Positions 8,543-23,481 of a stretch of DNA of 64,000 nucleotides are shown piece by piece (the stretch's first letter is position 1; every line of letters begins with the position of its first letter). The stretch is from Myxococcus hansupus (GTDB lineage Bacteria > Myxococcota > Myxococcia > Myxococcales > Myxococcaceae), in assembly GCF_000280925.3 (NCBI RefSeq), contig NZ_CP012109.1:2066501-2130500 (forward strand), given 5' to 3'. The notes under the pieces are model-generated. The model saw nothing but the letters and a program-made list of their open reading frames with translations, was not told where the DNA came from and searched no databases. Made by a program: the position numbers and the translations under genes.

Positions 8543-9529
8543 ATGGGTTCATTGCCAGTCTCACTCGTGGACACGCTGCGCGCTTCGCGTGGCCGGCGGG
8601 GGGCGTTGCTCGGGGATGCCCGGACCACGGCCCTGCGCGTCTTGAATGGTGAAGCGGACGGCGTCCCGGACGTGACGGCGGATGCGTTTGGCGACCTGGT
8701 CGTCATCAGCCTCTACCGCGACCTCACGCCGGAGGAAGAGGAGACGCTGCTCGACGCGGCCGTGACGGCCTGGGCGCCTCGGAGCCTGTATCTCAAGCGT
8801 CGTCCACGGGAGGCGCGCGTCCTGGCCAACGTGGCGAAGGATGCGCTCGCGCCCGAGCTTCCGGCCCGGGGCGAGGCGGTGGAGTCACTCACCGCGCTGG
8901 AAAACGGTCTGTCGTTCCTCATCCGCCCCGGGCAGGGGTTGTCGGTGGGGTTGTACCTGGACATGCGGGACACGCGGGCGTGGCTGCTGTCTCAGGCGCG
9001 CGGCCTCACGGTGCTCAACCTGTTCTCGTACACCTGTGCCTTCGGGGTGGTGGCCATGGAGGGGGGCGCGAAGCGGGCGCTCAACCTGGACGCGAGCCGC
9101 CGGGTGCTGGAGTGGGGCGAGGAGAACGCGCGCCTCAATGGGCAGATGGTGGACCGGTACGACTACGTGGCGGGCGACGTGTTCGATTGGCTGAAGCGGC
9201 TGGCCAAGAAGGGCGAGTCCTTCGACATCGTCATCTCGGACCCGCCGTCCTTCTCCACGACTCGAAGCGGGCGCTTCTCGGCCGCGCGAGACTATGCTCG
9301 TCTGGCCGAAGCCGCCGCGCGCGTCGTGAGTCCGGGTGGGCAGTTGGTGGCGTGTTGCAATCATGCGGGCCTGCCGGCTCGGCGCTTCGAGGCGATGGTG
9401 CTCGAAGGAGTGGCTCAGGCTGGGCGGCAGGGCAAGTCATTGGGCTCACTGGGGCCTTCCGCGCTCGACTTTCCTCCCCCGCCTGGGCAGGAGCCGGCGC
9501 TGAAGGTGCACCGAGTTCAGGTCCGCTGA
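8543..9529 (+). CDS. Class I rRNA-type SAM methyltransferase (RlmI-like)
   Basis: About 328 aa. The C-terminal two thirds is a class I SAM fold: FLIRPGQGLSVGLYLDMRDTR, then motif I NLFSYTCAFG (about residue 155), an acidic post-I strand, and SDPPSFS as motif IV. This is the RlmI/RlmK-type 23S rRNA cytosine/guanine methyltransferase pattern. The N-terminal 100 residues keep the small domain (RVLNGEADGVPDVTAD) that joins PUA and catalytic parts in this family, but the PUA domain itself is short or missing. ATG 8543 lies 8 bases after the amidohydrolase stop; a GTG at 8507 overlapping that gene is an alternative. Confidence 0.75.
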   Translation: MGSLPVSLVDTLRASRGRRGALLGDARTTALRVLNGEADGVPDVTADAFGDLVVISLYRDLTPEEEETLLDAAVTAWAPRSLYLKRRPREARVLANVAKDALAPELPARGEAVESLTALENGLSFLIRPGQGLSVGLYLDMRDTRAWLLSQARGLTVLNLFSYTCAFGVVAMEGGAKRALNLDASRRVLEWGEENARLNGQMVDRYDYVAGDVFDWLKRLAKKGESFDIVISDPPSFSTTRSGRFSAARDYARLAEAAARVVSPGGQLVACCNHAGLPARRFEAMVLEGVAQAGRQGKSLGSLGPSALDFPPPPGQEPALKVHRVQVR

Positions 9530-9721
9530 CGGCAGTACCTTGCCCTCTTGTTGGGGGCCATCTGTATCTCCCGACGGGAAACCCCTGTCTTGACAACTTC
9601 GGGCCGCGCCGCCGGGAAGCAGGCTTGCGGCCTTCCATGTGCGGTGTGGAAGGCATGCCGGCGGCGCACTACGCCTCCCTGCGATGGGACCTATTGAGGT
9701 TTGACTGGCTGCCCGTCGACT

Positions 9722-11812
9722 CTACTGGGCGAGTGCATGCAAGAGATTGACGTAGTTGTCGGTCCATGCTCGTCGCTTCAGTATCTCAGGGGACGAGTTC
9801 ACCGCCTGGAATCGAAGCTCTTGTTCGAGGATGCTGATCGCCGTGCTGCCAGGGCTCATTGCGAACCAGACACTTGGAGAGCGACCTGTCGCGAGTTCGT
9901 CGGTGGTCAGGGTCTCATTCTGACTGACGAACCCCTGGACTCTCAGTTCGGAGCTCAGGCGGGTGAGGACAGGGATGAGGTCGAACAGCCGACTCGAAAC
10001 GTGAAAGAGCAAAAGCCCATCAGGTTTCAACTTTCGGAGGTAGAGGTCCAGCGCTTCTCGGGTCAGTAGATGCGTTGGAACGAAGTCGCTGGAGAACGCA
10101 TCGAGGACGATGATGTCATAGCGACGGTCTTCGGCTTCCTCGATTCGCAAGCGCGCATCGCCTGTGAGCACGCGTATGTGTGCCTGGCTCGTGTTGAGCA
10201 GGCTGAAGTGCTGGCGGGCGAGTCGTTCGACTTCTGGGTCGAGTTCGTAGAAGTCCCAAGATTCGCCGCGTCGGCCGTAGGCAGCCAGGCTTCCAATGCC
10301 AAGCCCCACAACGGCAACCTGTTCACGTCCAACGCGCCCAGCGGCGAGCACGCGGCCCACAGGAGATCCGCGGTGATAGTACGAGAGCGGTTCCCCTCGT
10401 TCATCTGGGTGAAGGCTTTCGACACCATGAACGGTGCTGCCATGTTGAAACAGTCTCAGGGTTTCTGTGTCCTTGACGGTGTAATGCCCATAGAAGGTTC
10501 GGGAACCTTCGATTCGCCCGCGAGCAAGCATCCATCCGGAGAGAACGAGGATCGCGATGATGAAAAGAGCTGCCCCTCCCGAAACGTAGGGCGCAAGCTT
10601 GGGGCGCGGCACCCCTTGGGCCTGACGCATCACATCGCGGGCAGCCAGCCCTCCCAGGAGGAGAATTCCGGCCAGTCCGTGATCGAGATAGGGAAGCGCC
10701 AGGGATCCGAGGGTTAGAGGGACCACCAGTGCAAGCAATAGCGTTCCGGCCAATCCTCCGAGGGACACGTGAAGGTAGAACGAACCCAGAAGGCGTGGGT
10801 CGCTAGGGCGGCACCACACGAGATTTCCATGCATCAGCAAGCACCCCACCCACAGTACGGTGCTGTGAAGGACCAGGGAGGGGATGGATGTTTGTGCTCG
10901 TGCCAACGCGAAAACGGCTGCGATGAGGGCGATGGCAAGGCTTCCTATCGCCAGCCGGTTCAGTCCCGTTGGGGTGGGAGGCCGCTTGGAAAAGCAGATG
11001 ATGAGAGTCAGCAGGTAGAGCGAGAGGGGAAGGATCCACAGCAGCGGGATGGATGCATCCAGGGTGAGGACATTCGTGACCGCGAGGAGCAGCGCGTTGG
11101 CGCTCGCGGAAAGCAGCATCCAGGTGATCCGTGATGAACGCGGCACCTGAGGTCCGGGCTCCGCGTTGGGAGGGGATTCCTTCGTGCTGGCAGTGTGCGT
11201 GCCAGTTCGAACGCTCAAGATACAGAGCCCCGCCAGGAGAACGAAGCACCCGTACCCGACGTACCAGACCAGGAGTTGCACTTCGAGGTCGAGCGCGGGT
11301 TCCACCAGGAATGGGAAGGAAAGCAGCGCCAGGAGTGCCCCTGCGTTGGACGTTCCATAGAGGAAGAATGGGTCAGCCCTCGAAGGGTGCTCCGTTCTTG
11401 TAAACCACCCTTGTGCGACGACGCTGGTTGTCGACAGGGCAAGGAACGGCCATCCCAGGGATACCGTCAGCGTCAGGAGAATGGCTGCGACAGGCGGCAG
11501 GTCGAAATGGTGCAGTCGGAAAGGGAAGACGACCACCGCGAGCAGCACGAAGAGCAGATGTGCCCAGCGATAGTTTCCCTGCTGAACTGCTAGCGTCACC
11601 CGGCTCGAGTAGAAGTATCCGAGCACCAGAACGGCTTGGTAGAAAACAAGACAGGTTGTCCAGATGGCTGCGCTGCTCCCGTAAGAGGGAAGGAGCCGCC
11701 TTGCGAGGATGAGTTCGACTTGGAAGAGAAGAAAGGAGCCAAGGAAGACCCAGAGATGAAAAAGGGTGCCGATGTAGGTGCTTGCAAAGGTTTTCTGGGG
11801 AGGGGCTTCCAT
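9722..11812 (-). CDS. Membrane protein fused to a spermidine-synthase-like domain
   Basis: A 696-aa fusion. About residues 1-440 carry twelve or so hydrophobic helices. The last 230 residues are a Rossmann methyltransferase-like fold of the spermidine synthase superfamily: VVGLGIGSLAAYG as the SAM-binding loop, YELDPEVERLA, GDARLRIEEA, and DIIVLDAFSSDFVPTHLLT. Such fused membrane proteins are widespread in Proteobacteria, often called fused MFS/spermidine synthase, and their reaction is unknown. The ATG has AGGGA five bases upstream. GC content is visibly lower than in the genes before 9.5 kb, so it looks like part of an acquired segment. It is divergent from the RHS cassette. Confidence 0.75.
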   Translation of the reverse strand: MEAPPQKTFASTYIGTLFHLWVFLGSFLLFQVELILARRLLPSYGSSAAIWTTCLVFYQAVLVLGYFYSSRVTLAVQQGNYRWAHLLFVLLAVVVFPFRLHHFDLPPVAAILLTLTVSLGWPFLALSTTSVVAQGWFTRTEHPSRADPFFLYGTSNAGALLALLSFPFLVEPALDLEVQLLVWYVGYGCFVLLAGLCILSVRTGTHTASTKESPPNAEPGPQVPRSSRITWMLLSASANALLLAVTNVLTLDASIPLLWILPLSLYLLTLIICFSKRPPTPTGLNRLAIGSLAIALIAAVFALARAQTSIPSLVLHSTVLWVGCLLMHGNLVWCRPSDPRLLGSFYLHVSLGGLAGTLLLALVVPLTLGSLALPYLDHGLAGILLLGGLAARDVMRQAQGVPRPKLAPYVSGGAALFIIAILVLSGWMLARGRIEGSRTFYGHYTVKDTETLRLFQHGSTVHGVESLHPDERGEPLSYYHRGSPVGRVLAAGRVGREQVAVVGLGIGSLAAYGRRGESWDFYELDPEVERLARQHFSLLNTSQAHIRVLTGDARLRIEEAEDRRYDIIVLDAFSSDFVPTHLLTREALDLYLRKLKPDGLLLFHVSSRLFDLIPVLTRLSSELRVQGFVSQNETLTTDELATGRSPSVWFAMSPGSTAISILEQELRFQAVNSSPEILKRRAWTDNYVNLLHALAQ

Positions 11813-12250
11813 TTTTTCCCTGAGAAGTCGGACGGGTCGGTTATCCCAGCGAGGCGTCGCGCTGGCAAGTCCCTGGTCACTCCTCTGGGGTGCACTTCGT
11901 TCGCGTGCTGATGGGATGCTTCTCCCGGGTTGCGGGAGCGGCCCCTGCTTTTCGAGAGGAGAGGCGGGGGCATAGCCGCGCGCAGGCTCGTCCTGCGCAT
12001 CGCAATACCTGGCCGACCATTCGCGGTCGTCGGATGACTCCGCAGCATGGATCGCGAGCGGCGAAGCTTATGGTCATTTGAATTCCAGAGTATTCGTTTA
12101 TTTCCGCGAGTATTGGCTTTGTTCGCGGGGAGCGCTGTCTGGGGTCGTAAGCGTGGCGTGGGAACTCTGAGATTAATTGACTTTCTTGCGAGAGAGGCAG
12201 TATGTGAACTTCTAAACAAAGTCTTGTGAAGTCTTGCCTTTGGAGACGCC
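11813..12250. other. Divergent intergenic region, AT-richer than its surroundings
   Basis: 438 bases between the divergent spermidine-synthase-like gene and the RHS cassette, with no convincing gene. It holds the promoters of both units. The right half (about 12070-12250) is clearly AT-rich, with TTTATTT and ATTAATTGA stretches. Confidence 0.6.
12177..12206 (+). promoter_or_regulatory. Candidate sigma-70 promoter for the RHS cassette
   Basis: TTGACT (12177-12182) and TATGTG (12201-12206) are spaced by 18 bases, inside the AT-rich part of the intergenic region and 44 bases before the first start codon of the cassette. This is a motif match only. Confidence 0.4.
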
Positions 12251-12637
12251 GTGACGAACCGAACTGCCCTGTTGGTTGGAGTGCTGGGGGTGCTGGCCGG
12301 GGCTTGTAAGGACTCATCGCCAGATAGGGTTTTGCAGGCGGCTCCCGTCGAGGAGGTGTTCGGAGAGCATCGCCAGAAGGCGACCGCCGCGCGCTCCGCT
12401 GGATTGGGGGAAGACTGCACGGACTCAGGCGAAGCCGGGTGTGTGTCGGGTGTGTGTCTTCATGTCAAGGCGGCACCATCTGCCGGGTATGTCTGCTCCA
12501 AAAGCTGTCGTTCGGAAGCCGCATGTCCGACGGAGTGGAGATGCGGAACGGGCCATCCGCAAGCCTCGACAGGCGTTTGTATTCCTCCCCCAGATTGGAC
12601 GCCTCGTCTCGTCGAAGCGAGTGGGGTCGACAAATGA
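12251..12637 (+). CDS. Small Cys-rich lipoprotein, first gene of the RHS cassette
   Basis: 128 aa from a GTG start with GGAG 5 bases upstream. A lipoprotein signal peptide ends in LAGAC (Cys19). The mature part has eight more cysteines (residues 53-112), enough for four disulfides, so it is an exported extracytoplasmic protein. No known domain is recognised; similar short Cys-rich lipoproteins are common in myxobacteria. Its stop overlaps the start of the beta-propeller gene (ATGA), and that gene in turn overlaps the RHS gene, so all three are translationally coupled. It could be an RHS accessory or surface adaptor; this is inferred only from the coupling. Confidence 0.65.
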   Translation: MTNRTALLVGVLGVLAGACKDSSPDRVLQAAPVEEVFGEHRQKATAARSAGLGEDCTDSGEAGCVSGVCLHVKAAPSAGYVCSKSCRSEAACPTEWRCGTGHPQASTGVCIPPPDWTPRLVEASGVDK

Positions 12638-13481
12638 TGCTGGGAGTCCTGTTGGCGGTGTTGGTTTCGGCGCCCCTTCCGGCGAAGGTGGAGTCGAGGT
12701 ACTTGACGTTCGGAAGGTCTGGGGAGTGGGTTGCGCTGGAAGTGCATTCGCGGAAGCCCGAGCGGATTATTCTTCCGCTGCCCTACAGCGCAAGGACACT
12801 GACTCTCTCGGCGGACGGGCGGTATGTGTTTTTCACCGCGTACGATGAGACGGCGCGGAACGATTTGCTGTACCGCTGGGAATGGCGCTCAAGCACGGCG
12901 CCAGTGCGTATTGGAGGGGAACAGGGGTTCCACGCGGATCCTGCACTCAGTCCGGATGGCAAGTGGGTCTACTTCGCGCACCATCCGCGAATGGGAGGGC
13001 CGCCTGGGCAGCATCAGCCCCAAGCCAATGCCCAACTCTATCGCGTGCGGATGGACGGGACCGAGATGCAGGCGATGACGGATGAAGTGGGGTGTCATCT
13101 CCGTCCGGCGTTTCGGCCTGATGGAGCGCTCATCTACGTTCATACCCTGTGCAGCGCGACGAAGAAGAGTTTGCATTTAATGCAAAATGGCGTGGTTCAG
13201 CCCGAAGCCCTCGCAGCGGAAGATTTGAATGAGCCGGCGTTTTCCCCTGATGGGAAGCGGCTGGTTTTCGTGGCGAGAGATGGCCCGCATGCGATCCTCA
13301 AGGAGTGGACGTCGCTGAAGCGTCCCGCGCGGGTGATGCACCGCCTACTGTTGGCGGAGGACTCCTCGGTGCGGGCGCAATACGGTGTCCATGCCCGAGA
13401 GATATTCTTTCAGGATGAGCAGTCGGTGATGGTGTCGGTGGGCGGCCGGATAACTCGACTTTTTGCTTTGGGGGATGTTCC

Positions 13482-13485
<4 letters not shown>
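12634..13485 (+). CDS. Secreted TolB/PD40-type beta-propeller protein
   Basis: 283 aa with a signal peptide (about residues 1-20, ending near PLPAKV). At least four PD40/WD40-like beta-propeller blades of the TolB kind follow, each marked by a SPDG-type turn: LSADGRYVFF, LSPDGKWVYF, FRPDGALIYV, FSPDGKRLVF. Such propellers bind proteins or peptides in the periplasm. The ATG overlaps the lipoprotein stop and the gene ends overlapping the TTG start of the RHS gene, so it is a coupled member of that cassette. It may escort or cap the RHS protein; this is inferred from gene order. Confidence 0.7.
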
Positions 13486-19244
<5,759 letters not shown>

Positions 19245-19256
19245 TGTGGGCTTAAA

Positions 19257-19724
19257 ATGCTATTGAGAACTCTGCTGCTGGTTGTTTTAGGCGGGTGTGC
19301 GCATACGGTTGTTCCGAAAAGCATGGCGCATGCAAAGGCTGTGTCTGAGTGTCTTGTGGAGTCTGGTCATGCGGATGAAATCCAAATTCCGGATGGCCAC
19401 GCTCGTACTTTTGCGTGCCGCGAACGTTGGTGGTGGGCTGCTAGTGAATTCGAGCAGCGCTCGGTTTGCGCGGATGATGATGAGTGCGTTTTAGTGTCGC
19501 TGGAGCCGAGTCTGCATGGAGGGTGTTGGCTTGCTTCTTCGAAGTTTGTGCTTAAACATGTTGCGCATCCGTATTTTCGGGAAGTTGCTGACGCCTGTGG
19601 CCACTACTCTGTCGGATGCGCAGATAGGCCCAGGGTTCGTTGCGTAAGTGGAAAATGTAGAATCCCTGGGTACCCGAAGATGCGTGTGCCGCGTGAGTCG
19701 AACTGTAATGGCGTGGTTCCGTAG
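19257..19724 (+). CDS. Cys-rich lipoprotein, candidate immunity or partner of the RHS tip
   Basis: 155 aa starting 12 bases after the RHS stop, on the same strand and in the same low-GC stretch. A short lipoprotein signal ends in LGGC (Cys14). The mature part holds ten more cysteines and no domain that I recognise. A gene directly after a polymorphic-toxin tip is usually its immunity gene, and a lipoprotein would sit where an exported peptidase acts (periplasm or outer membrane). That role is inference. It could instead be an envelope partner like the first lipoprotein of the cassette. The stop lies 65 bases from the left end of the IS element. Confidence 0.6.
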   Translation: MLLRTLLLVVLGGCAHTVVPKSMAHAKAVSECLVESGHADEIQIPDGHARTFACRERWWWAASEFEQRSVCADDDECVLVSLEPSLHGGCWLASSKFVLKHVAHPYFREVADACGHYSVGCADRPRVRCVSGKCRIPGYPKMRVPRESNCNGVVP

Positions 19725-19789
19725 CGTTGAGATCACTTGATCTGAGGAGCGAATTGGCTGTTGCGGAGCCTTGGGCGTAGGGTGCTGCC

Positions 19790-19805
19790 AATACCACTTG
19801 GTCAC
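19790..19805 (+). repeat. Left terminal inverted repeat of the IS
   Basis: AATACCACTTGGTCAC, an exact reverse complement of the right end; similarity continues weakly inward (ATC against TTC). Confidence 0.85.
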
Positions 19806-19820
19806 ATCCGAGAGGGCGGC

Positions 19821-21159
19821 TCAGGCGGGGCTCTGGGGTTGATGGACCTGTTGCAGAGGGGGCAGGTGCCAATCTGTTTGAGGAGGAGGTGCTGCAACGC
19901 GCGTCGCACCATCGGGAGCGTCCAGTGCACCCTGCTCCGAGGGGAAAAGCGCTCGACGGAGCGCGAGGAAGCCATGGGCCACAGCGCAGAGGGTGGCGTG
20001 GTGGTGGAAGCCACGCCACGTGCGTCCTTCGAAGTGGTCGAGACCAACTTCTCCCTTTATCTCCTGGTAGTCACGCTCGACGCGCTAGCGCAGCTTTGTG
20101 AGGCGTACGAGCTGCTTCAGGGGAGTGTCCGCAGGCAGTGTAGAAAGGTGAAATTTGGTGGGCGCTTTCTCGTGCCTGGGCCATTCGCACAGCAGCCTTT
20201 GCTCGTCGCCTGGGGCAAATCCCAGATGGTGGCGGTGGGCGGTACGGATGCGTAGGGCGCGCGAAGCGCGAGCTCCGCGCGCCCATGGTGCCTTCGCGCC
20301 AACTGACCGACTTCCAGGTTGTTCGCGGCAGGCCAGCGGCCAGCTTCTCGATGGCAACGGACTTCGCCTCGCCATAGCGGTAGCGCGTACGCGCTGGCCC
20401 ACTCATTCCCGCTGGCTTCGGAGGGATGGGAGGAGGTGTGAATCCCGGAGGCCAGACGACACAGTCGCCTCGAATACCGACGGCGTACGGCAGCCCACGG
20501 CGCGTGAGTTCCTCACGGAACTCGACCTCGTTTCCGTATCCCGAGTCTGTGAGAAACAGGCGCGGCTTCACTCCCCAGCCCAGCGCGCGCTCAAGCAGCT
20601 CGAGCGCGATGCCCCTCTTCGTCTCGAACGCCACGTCTTCCGGCACGCCCGCCTTGCACAGGCGCTTGGTGTCGGACGTTCACTCCGTCGGCAGATACAG
20701 CCGCATTCCAATACAGCCGCTGCCCTTCGCACCGGCTAGATGCAGGCTGACGGCCACCTGGCAGTTGTCGGTGCGGCCCAACGTGCCCGAGTACTGCCGG
20801 GCCACGCCCACTGAATGTTCGCCCTTCTTGGGGAAGCCCGTGTCATCCAGAACCAGCGCCTCGACGTCCGGCAGGTCCTCCTCCAGCTTCAGCGCCAGTC
20901 GGCCCATGACCTCGTCGTCCGCCCAGCCGCTGCCGCTAACACACTGTTGGAGGCGCTGGCGCATGGCTTCCTTCTCGGAAGCCTCCTCCACCAGCCGCCC
21001 TGCCATCGGGTCAATGCTTTTGCGCTCCCCTTCCAGCAGCAGTCCCTTGACGTACCAGTTCATCGCCCGTCGTCGCTCCACGCGGCCCATGCCTGAGAAC
21101 ATCGACTCAAGGAAGCTCTCCAGCTCTCCCTCCAACCGCTTCAGTTGCCTCGGCATCAT
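19821..21159 (-). pseudogene. IS701-type DDE transposase, broken
   Basis: The reading begins at ATG 21159 (MMPRQLKRLEGELESFLE). It shows the IS701-family signature DDTGFPKKGEHSVGVARQYS with the first catalytic Asp, then LTDSGYGN with the second, and ERDYQEIKGEVGLDHFEGR with the third acidic residue. Three lesions are visible. A Trp codon has become TGA at 20680-20682 (after LYLPTE). One extra base lies in the G run at 20255-20257 and shifts the frame. A second Trp codon has become TAG at 20085-20087 (after VRLTKLR). The repaired protein would be about 445 aa, normal for the family. Confidence 0.8.
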
Positions 21160-21198
21160 GCTGGGGGAACAGCCCGCCCACCCTTACGCATTCTTGAA

Positions 21199-21214
21199 GT
21201 GACCAAGTGGTATT
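21199..21214 (-). repeat. Right terminal inverted repeat of the IS
   Basis: GTGACCAAGTGGTATT on the plus strand, 16 bases exactly complementary to the left end. Confidence 0.85.
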
Positions 21215-21431
21215 AGTCCTGCGGACTCTTGAGTGGGTGGCGCTCATTGCGCTCACCGGACCTTGAGCAGAGGGCGGCATTATCCGGAAGCGGCGAAGGG
21301 CTGCTCCTACCGAGACCGTTGACCTGCGGGGGCAGGGGATCAGATGGACCGCTGGAGAACCCCGTAACCCAGGGGCAACCCGGACACTTTCTTGGCACTT
21401 CGTGGCCCCGCGCGGGTAGGCTCCCTCGGTC

Positions 21432-22661
21432 ATGCCCCCCGCTGCCCCTTCGCGCGACACCGGCCGCTTTGGAAAATACCGCCTCATCGACCGCGTCGCG
21501 GTGGGAGGCATGGCCGAGATCTTCCTCGCGCATCAGCAGCAGGAGGACGGGCAGGAAACGCCCGTCGTCATCAAGCGCATCCGCCCGCATCTGTCCAAGC
21601 ACGCGGCCTTCGTGAAGATGTTCCTCAACGAGGCCCGGCTCGCCGCGCAGCTCAACCACCCCAACGTCGTGCAGATTCACGACCTGGGGAAGATCGCGGA
21701 CAGCTACTTCATCGCCATGGAGTACGTGTCCGGCCGCGACATGCGCCGCGTCGTGCCCAAGGCGGAGGCGCTGGGGATTCCCTTCCCGCTGGTGTACGCG
21801 GTGAAGATCGCCTCGAACGTCTGCGCGGGCCTGCACCACGCACACACCAAGGGGGACCTGTACGGCACCCCGCTCAACATCGTCCACCGGGACGTGTCGC
21901 CGGAGAACATCGTCGTCGCCTTCGACGGCTCCGTGAAGATTCTCGACTTCGGCATCGCCAAGGCCGCGAATCAGATGGAGCAGACGCGCAACGGCGAAAT
22001 CAAAGGCAAGCTCAGCTACATGAGCCCGGAGCAGTGTCTGGGCAAGCCCATCGACTGCCGCTCCGACGTCTTCTCCCTGGGCGTGGTGCTCTACGAGTGG
22101 CTCACCGGCTTCAAGCTCTTCACGGGTGAGTCCGAGGCGGCGGTGATGCGCAGCATCACCGATGGGAAGATCTACGCCCCGTCGTACTTCCGCGAGGACC
22201 TCCCAGAGCGCCTGGAGACCATCCTGATGAAGGCGCTGGAGCGCGACCGGGACAAGCGCTACCAGACGGCCGCGCAGATGCAGAAGGACCTGGACGCCTT
22301 CCTCGACGCGTACGACTTCACGCCCACGCCGCTGCACCTCTCCAACTTCATCAAGCAGCTCTTTGAAGAGGAGCTGGCCGGAGAGCAGCGCCGTCTGGCC
22401 GTGCGCGCCGCGGCCGCGCCCACGTCGGAAGAGGCGCTGGAACTCTCGGACGTCGTCTCCGCGCTCGACACCGCGAAGGGCGTACCCGCTCCGGAGCCCG
22501 AGCCGCCCCCCGTCTCGGAGGACCGCACCGAGCCGCGCACGCTCGCCGTCCCGCTGAACCAGGCCCTGGCCGAGGCGCTGGAGGCGGTGGCCAAGCGCAA
22601 CAACATCTCTGCGGGCCGCATGGTGGCCGAGCTGCTCGAGTCCTGGCTCAAGTACCGCTGA
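21432..22661 (+). CDS. Ser/Thr protein kinase (eukaryote-like)
   Basis: 409 aa with a complete Hanks-type kinase domain at about residues 14-285: glycine loop VAVGGMAEIF, catalytic Lys48 (VVIKRI), helix-C Glu67, HRDVSPEN (Asp154, Asn159), DFG at 172-174 and MSPEQ in place of APE. All catalytic residues are present. The C-terminal region has no transmembrane segment. It is Ala/Pro-rich and ends in a short ribbon-helix-like segment (RNNISAGRMVAELLES). Myxobacteria carry many such kinases for developmental signalling. The substrate is unknown. The truA start lies one base after its stop, so the two are co-transcribed. Confidence 0.9.
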   Translation: MPPAAPSRDTGRFGKYRLIDRVAVGGMAEIFLAHQQQEDGQETPVVIKRIRPHLSKHAAFVKMFLNEARLAAQLNHPNVVQIHDLGKIADSYFIAMEYVSGRDMRRVVPKAEALGIPFPLVYAVKIASNVCAGLHHAHTKGDLYGTPLNIVHRDVSPENIVVAFDGSVKILDFGIAKAANQMEQTRNGEIKGKLSYMSPEQCLGKPIDCRSDVFSLGVVLYEWLTGFKLFTGESEAAVMRSITDGKIYAPSYFREDLPERLETILMKALERDRDKRYQTAAQMQKDLDAFLDAYDFTPTPLHLSNFIKQLFEEELAGEQRRLAVRAAAAPTSEEALELSDVVSALDTAKGVPAPEPEPPPVSEDRTEPRTLAVPLNQALAEALEAVAKRNNISAGRMVAELLESWLKYR

Positions 22662-22662
22662 C

Positions 22663-23460
22663 ATGCCCCGGCTGAAGCTGACTCTCGAATACGACGGGAC
22701 GCGTTTCGTGGGGTGGCAGGCGCAGCCCCAGGGGCCCTCCATCCAGTCCGTGCTGGAGTCCGCGCTGGAGCGCCTGTTGGGTGAGCGTGTCCCGGTGGAG
22801 TCCGCCGGGCGCACCGACGCGGGCGTGCATGCCGAAGGGCAGGTGGCGTGCTTCGACTCGCCTCGTGAGCTGCCCATGAAGGCGTACACGATGGGGCTCA
22901 ACGGCATCCTCCCGCCCGACGTGGCCGTGGTGGCGGCGGTGGAGGTTCCGGAGAGTTTTGATCCGCGCCGCTGGTCCCGGGGCAAGCGCTACCGCTACCG
23001 CGTGAGCAACCGAAGGACGCGCTCTCCGCTGCGCCGGACGACGCATTGGGAAATCTTCGCGCCGCTGGACGTGGAGGCCATGCGGCGGGCCGCCGTGCAC
23101 CTGGTGGGGCGGCATGACTATTCGGCCTTCCGGGCCGCCGACTGCCAGGCGAAGCACGCCGTGCGTGAGATTCGGAGCCTCACGGTCGAGGGCACCTCGG
23201 GGGACGCCGTGTCCATCGTGGTGGAGGGCACCGCGTTCCTGAAGCACATGGTGCGCAACCTGGCCGGGACGCTGGTGGAGGTCGGCAAGGGCCGCCGCCC
23301 CGAGGCCTGGGTGGCGGAGGTGCTGGCCTCCAAGGAGCGCAAGCGCGCCGGACCGACGGCGCCGCCCCAGGGGCTGGTGCTGGAAGAGGTCTTCTACGGG
23401 GACGGCCCGCCTGCCCGCACGGCAGGAAGGACAGCGGACGCGGAAGAGGACGAGGGCTGA
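22663..23460 (+). CDS. truA: tRNA pseudouridine(38-40) synthase
   Basis: 265 aa, normal length for TruA. It makes pseudouridine at positions 38, 39 and 40 of the tRNA anticodon arm. The N-terminal strand LKLTLEYDGTRFVGWQ and the catalytic motif AGRTDAGVHA (Asp52) are intact. The later segments FKHMVRN-like (FLKHMVRNLAGTLVEVG) and APPQGLVLE complete the family pattern. It starts one base after the kinase stop. The C-terminal 25 residues are an acidic Arg/Ala tail beyond the conserved domain. Confidence 0.93.
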   Translation: MPRLKLTLEYDGTRFVGWQAQPQGPSIQSVLESALERLLGERVPVESAGRTDAGVHAEGQVACFDSPRELPMKAYTMGLNGILPPDVAVVAAVEVPESFDPRRWSRGKRYRYRVSNRRTRSPLRRTTHWEIFAPLDVEAMRRAAVHLVGRHDYSAFRAADCQAKHAVREIRSLTVEGTSGDAVSIVVEGTAFLKHMVRNLAGTLVEVGKGRRPEAWVAEVLASKERKRAGPTAPPQGLVLEEVFYGDGPPARTAGRTADAEEDEG

Positions 23461-23481
23461 AGTGGGGTAGGCTGCCTGCCC

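Larger units (their letters stand above)
19790..21214 (-). mobile_element. IS701-family-like insertion sequence, decayed
   Basis: A 1425-bp element bounded by inverted repeats (19790-19805 and 21199-21214) and filled by a transposase reading on the minus strand. The transposase carries two nonsense codons and a one-base insertion, so the copy is dead. No clear target duplication is seen: the outer bases are GCTGCC on the left and AGTCCT on the right. It marks the right edge of the low-GC island. Confidence 0.8.

Noticed and set aside
21215..21431. tRNA gene or attachment site beside the IS
   Set aside because: No cloverleaf or T-loop pattern could be found; the stretch is plain intergenic DNA before the kinase gene.
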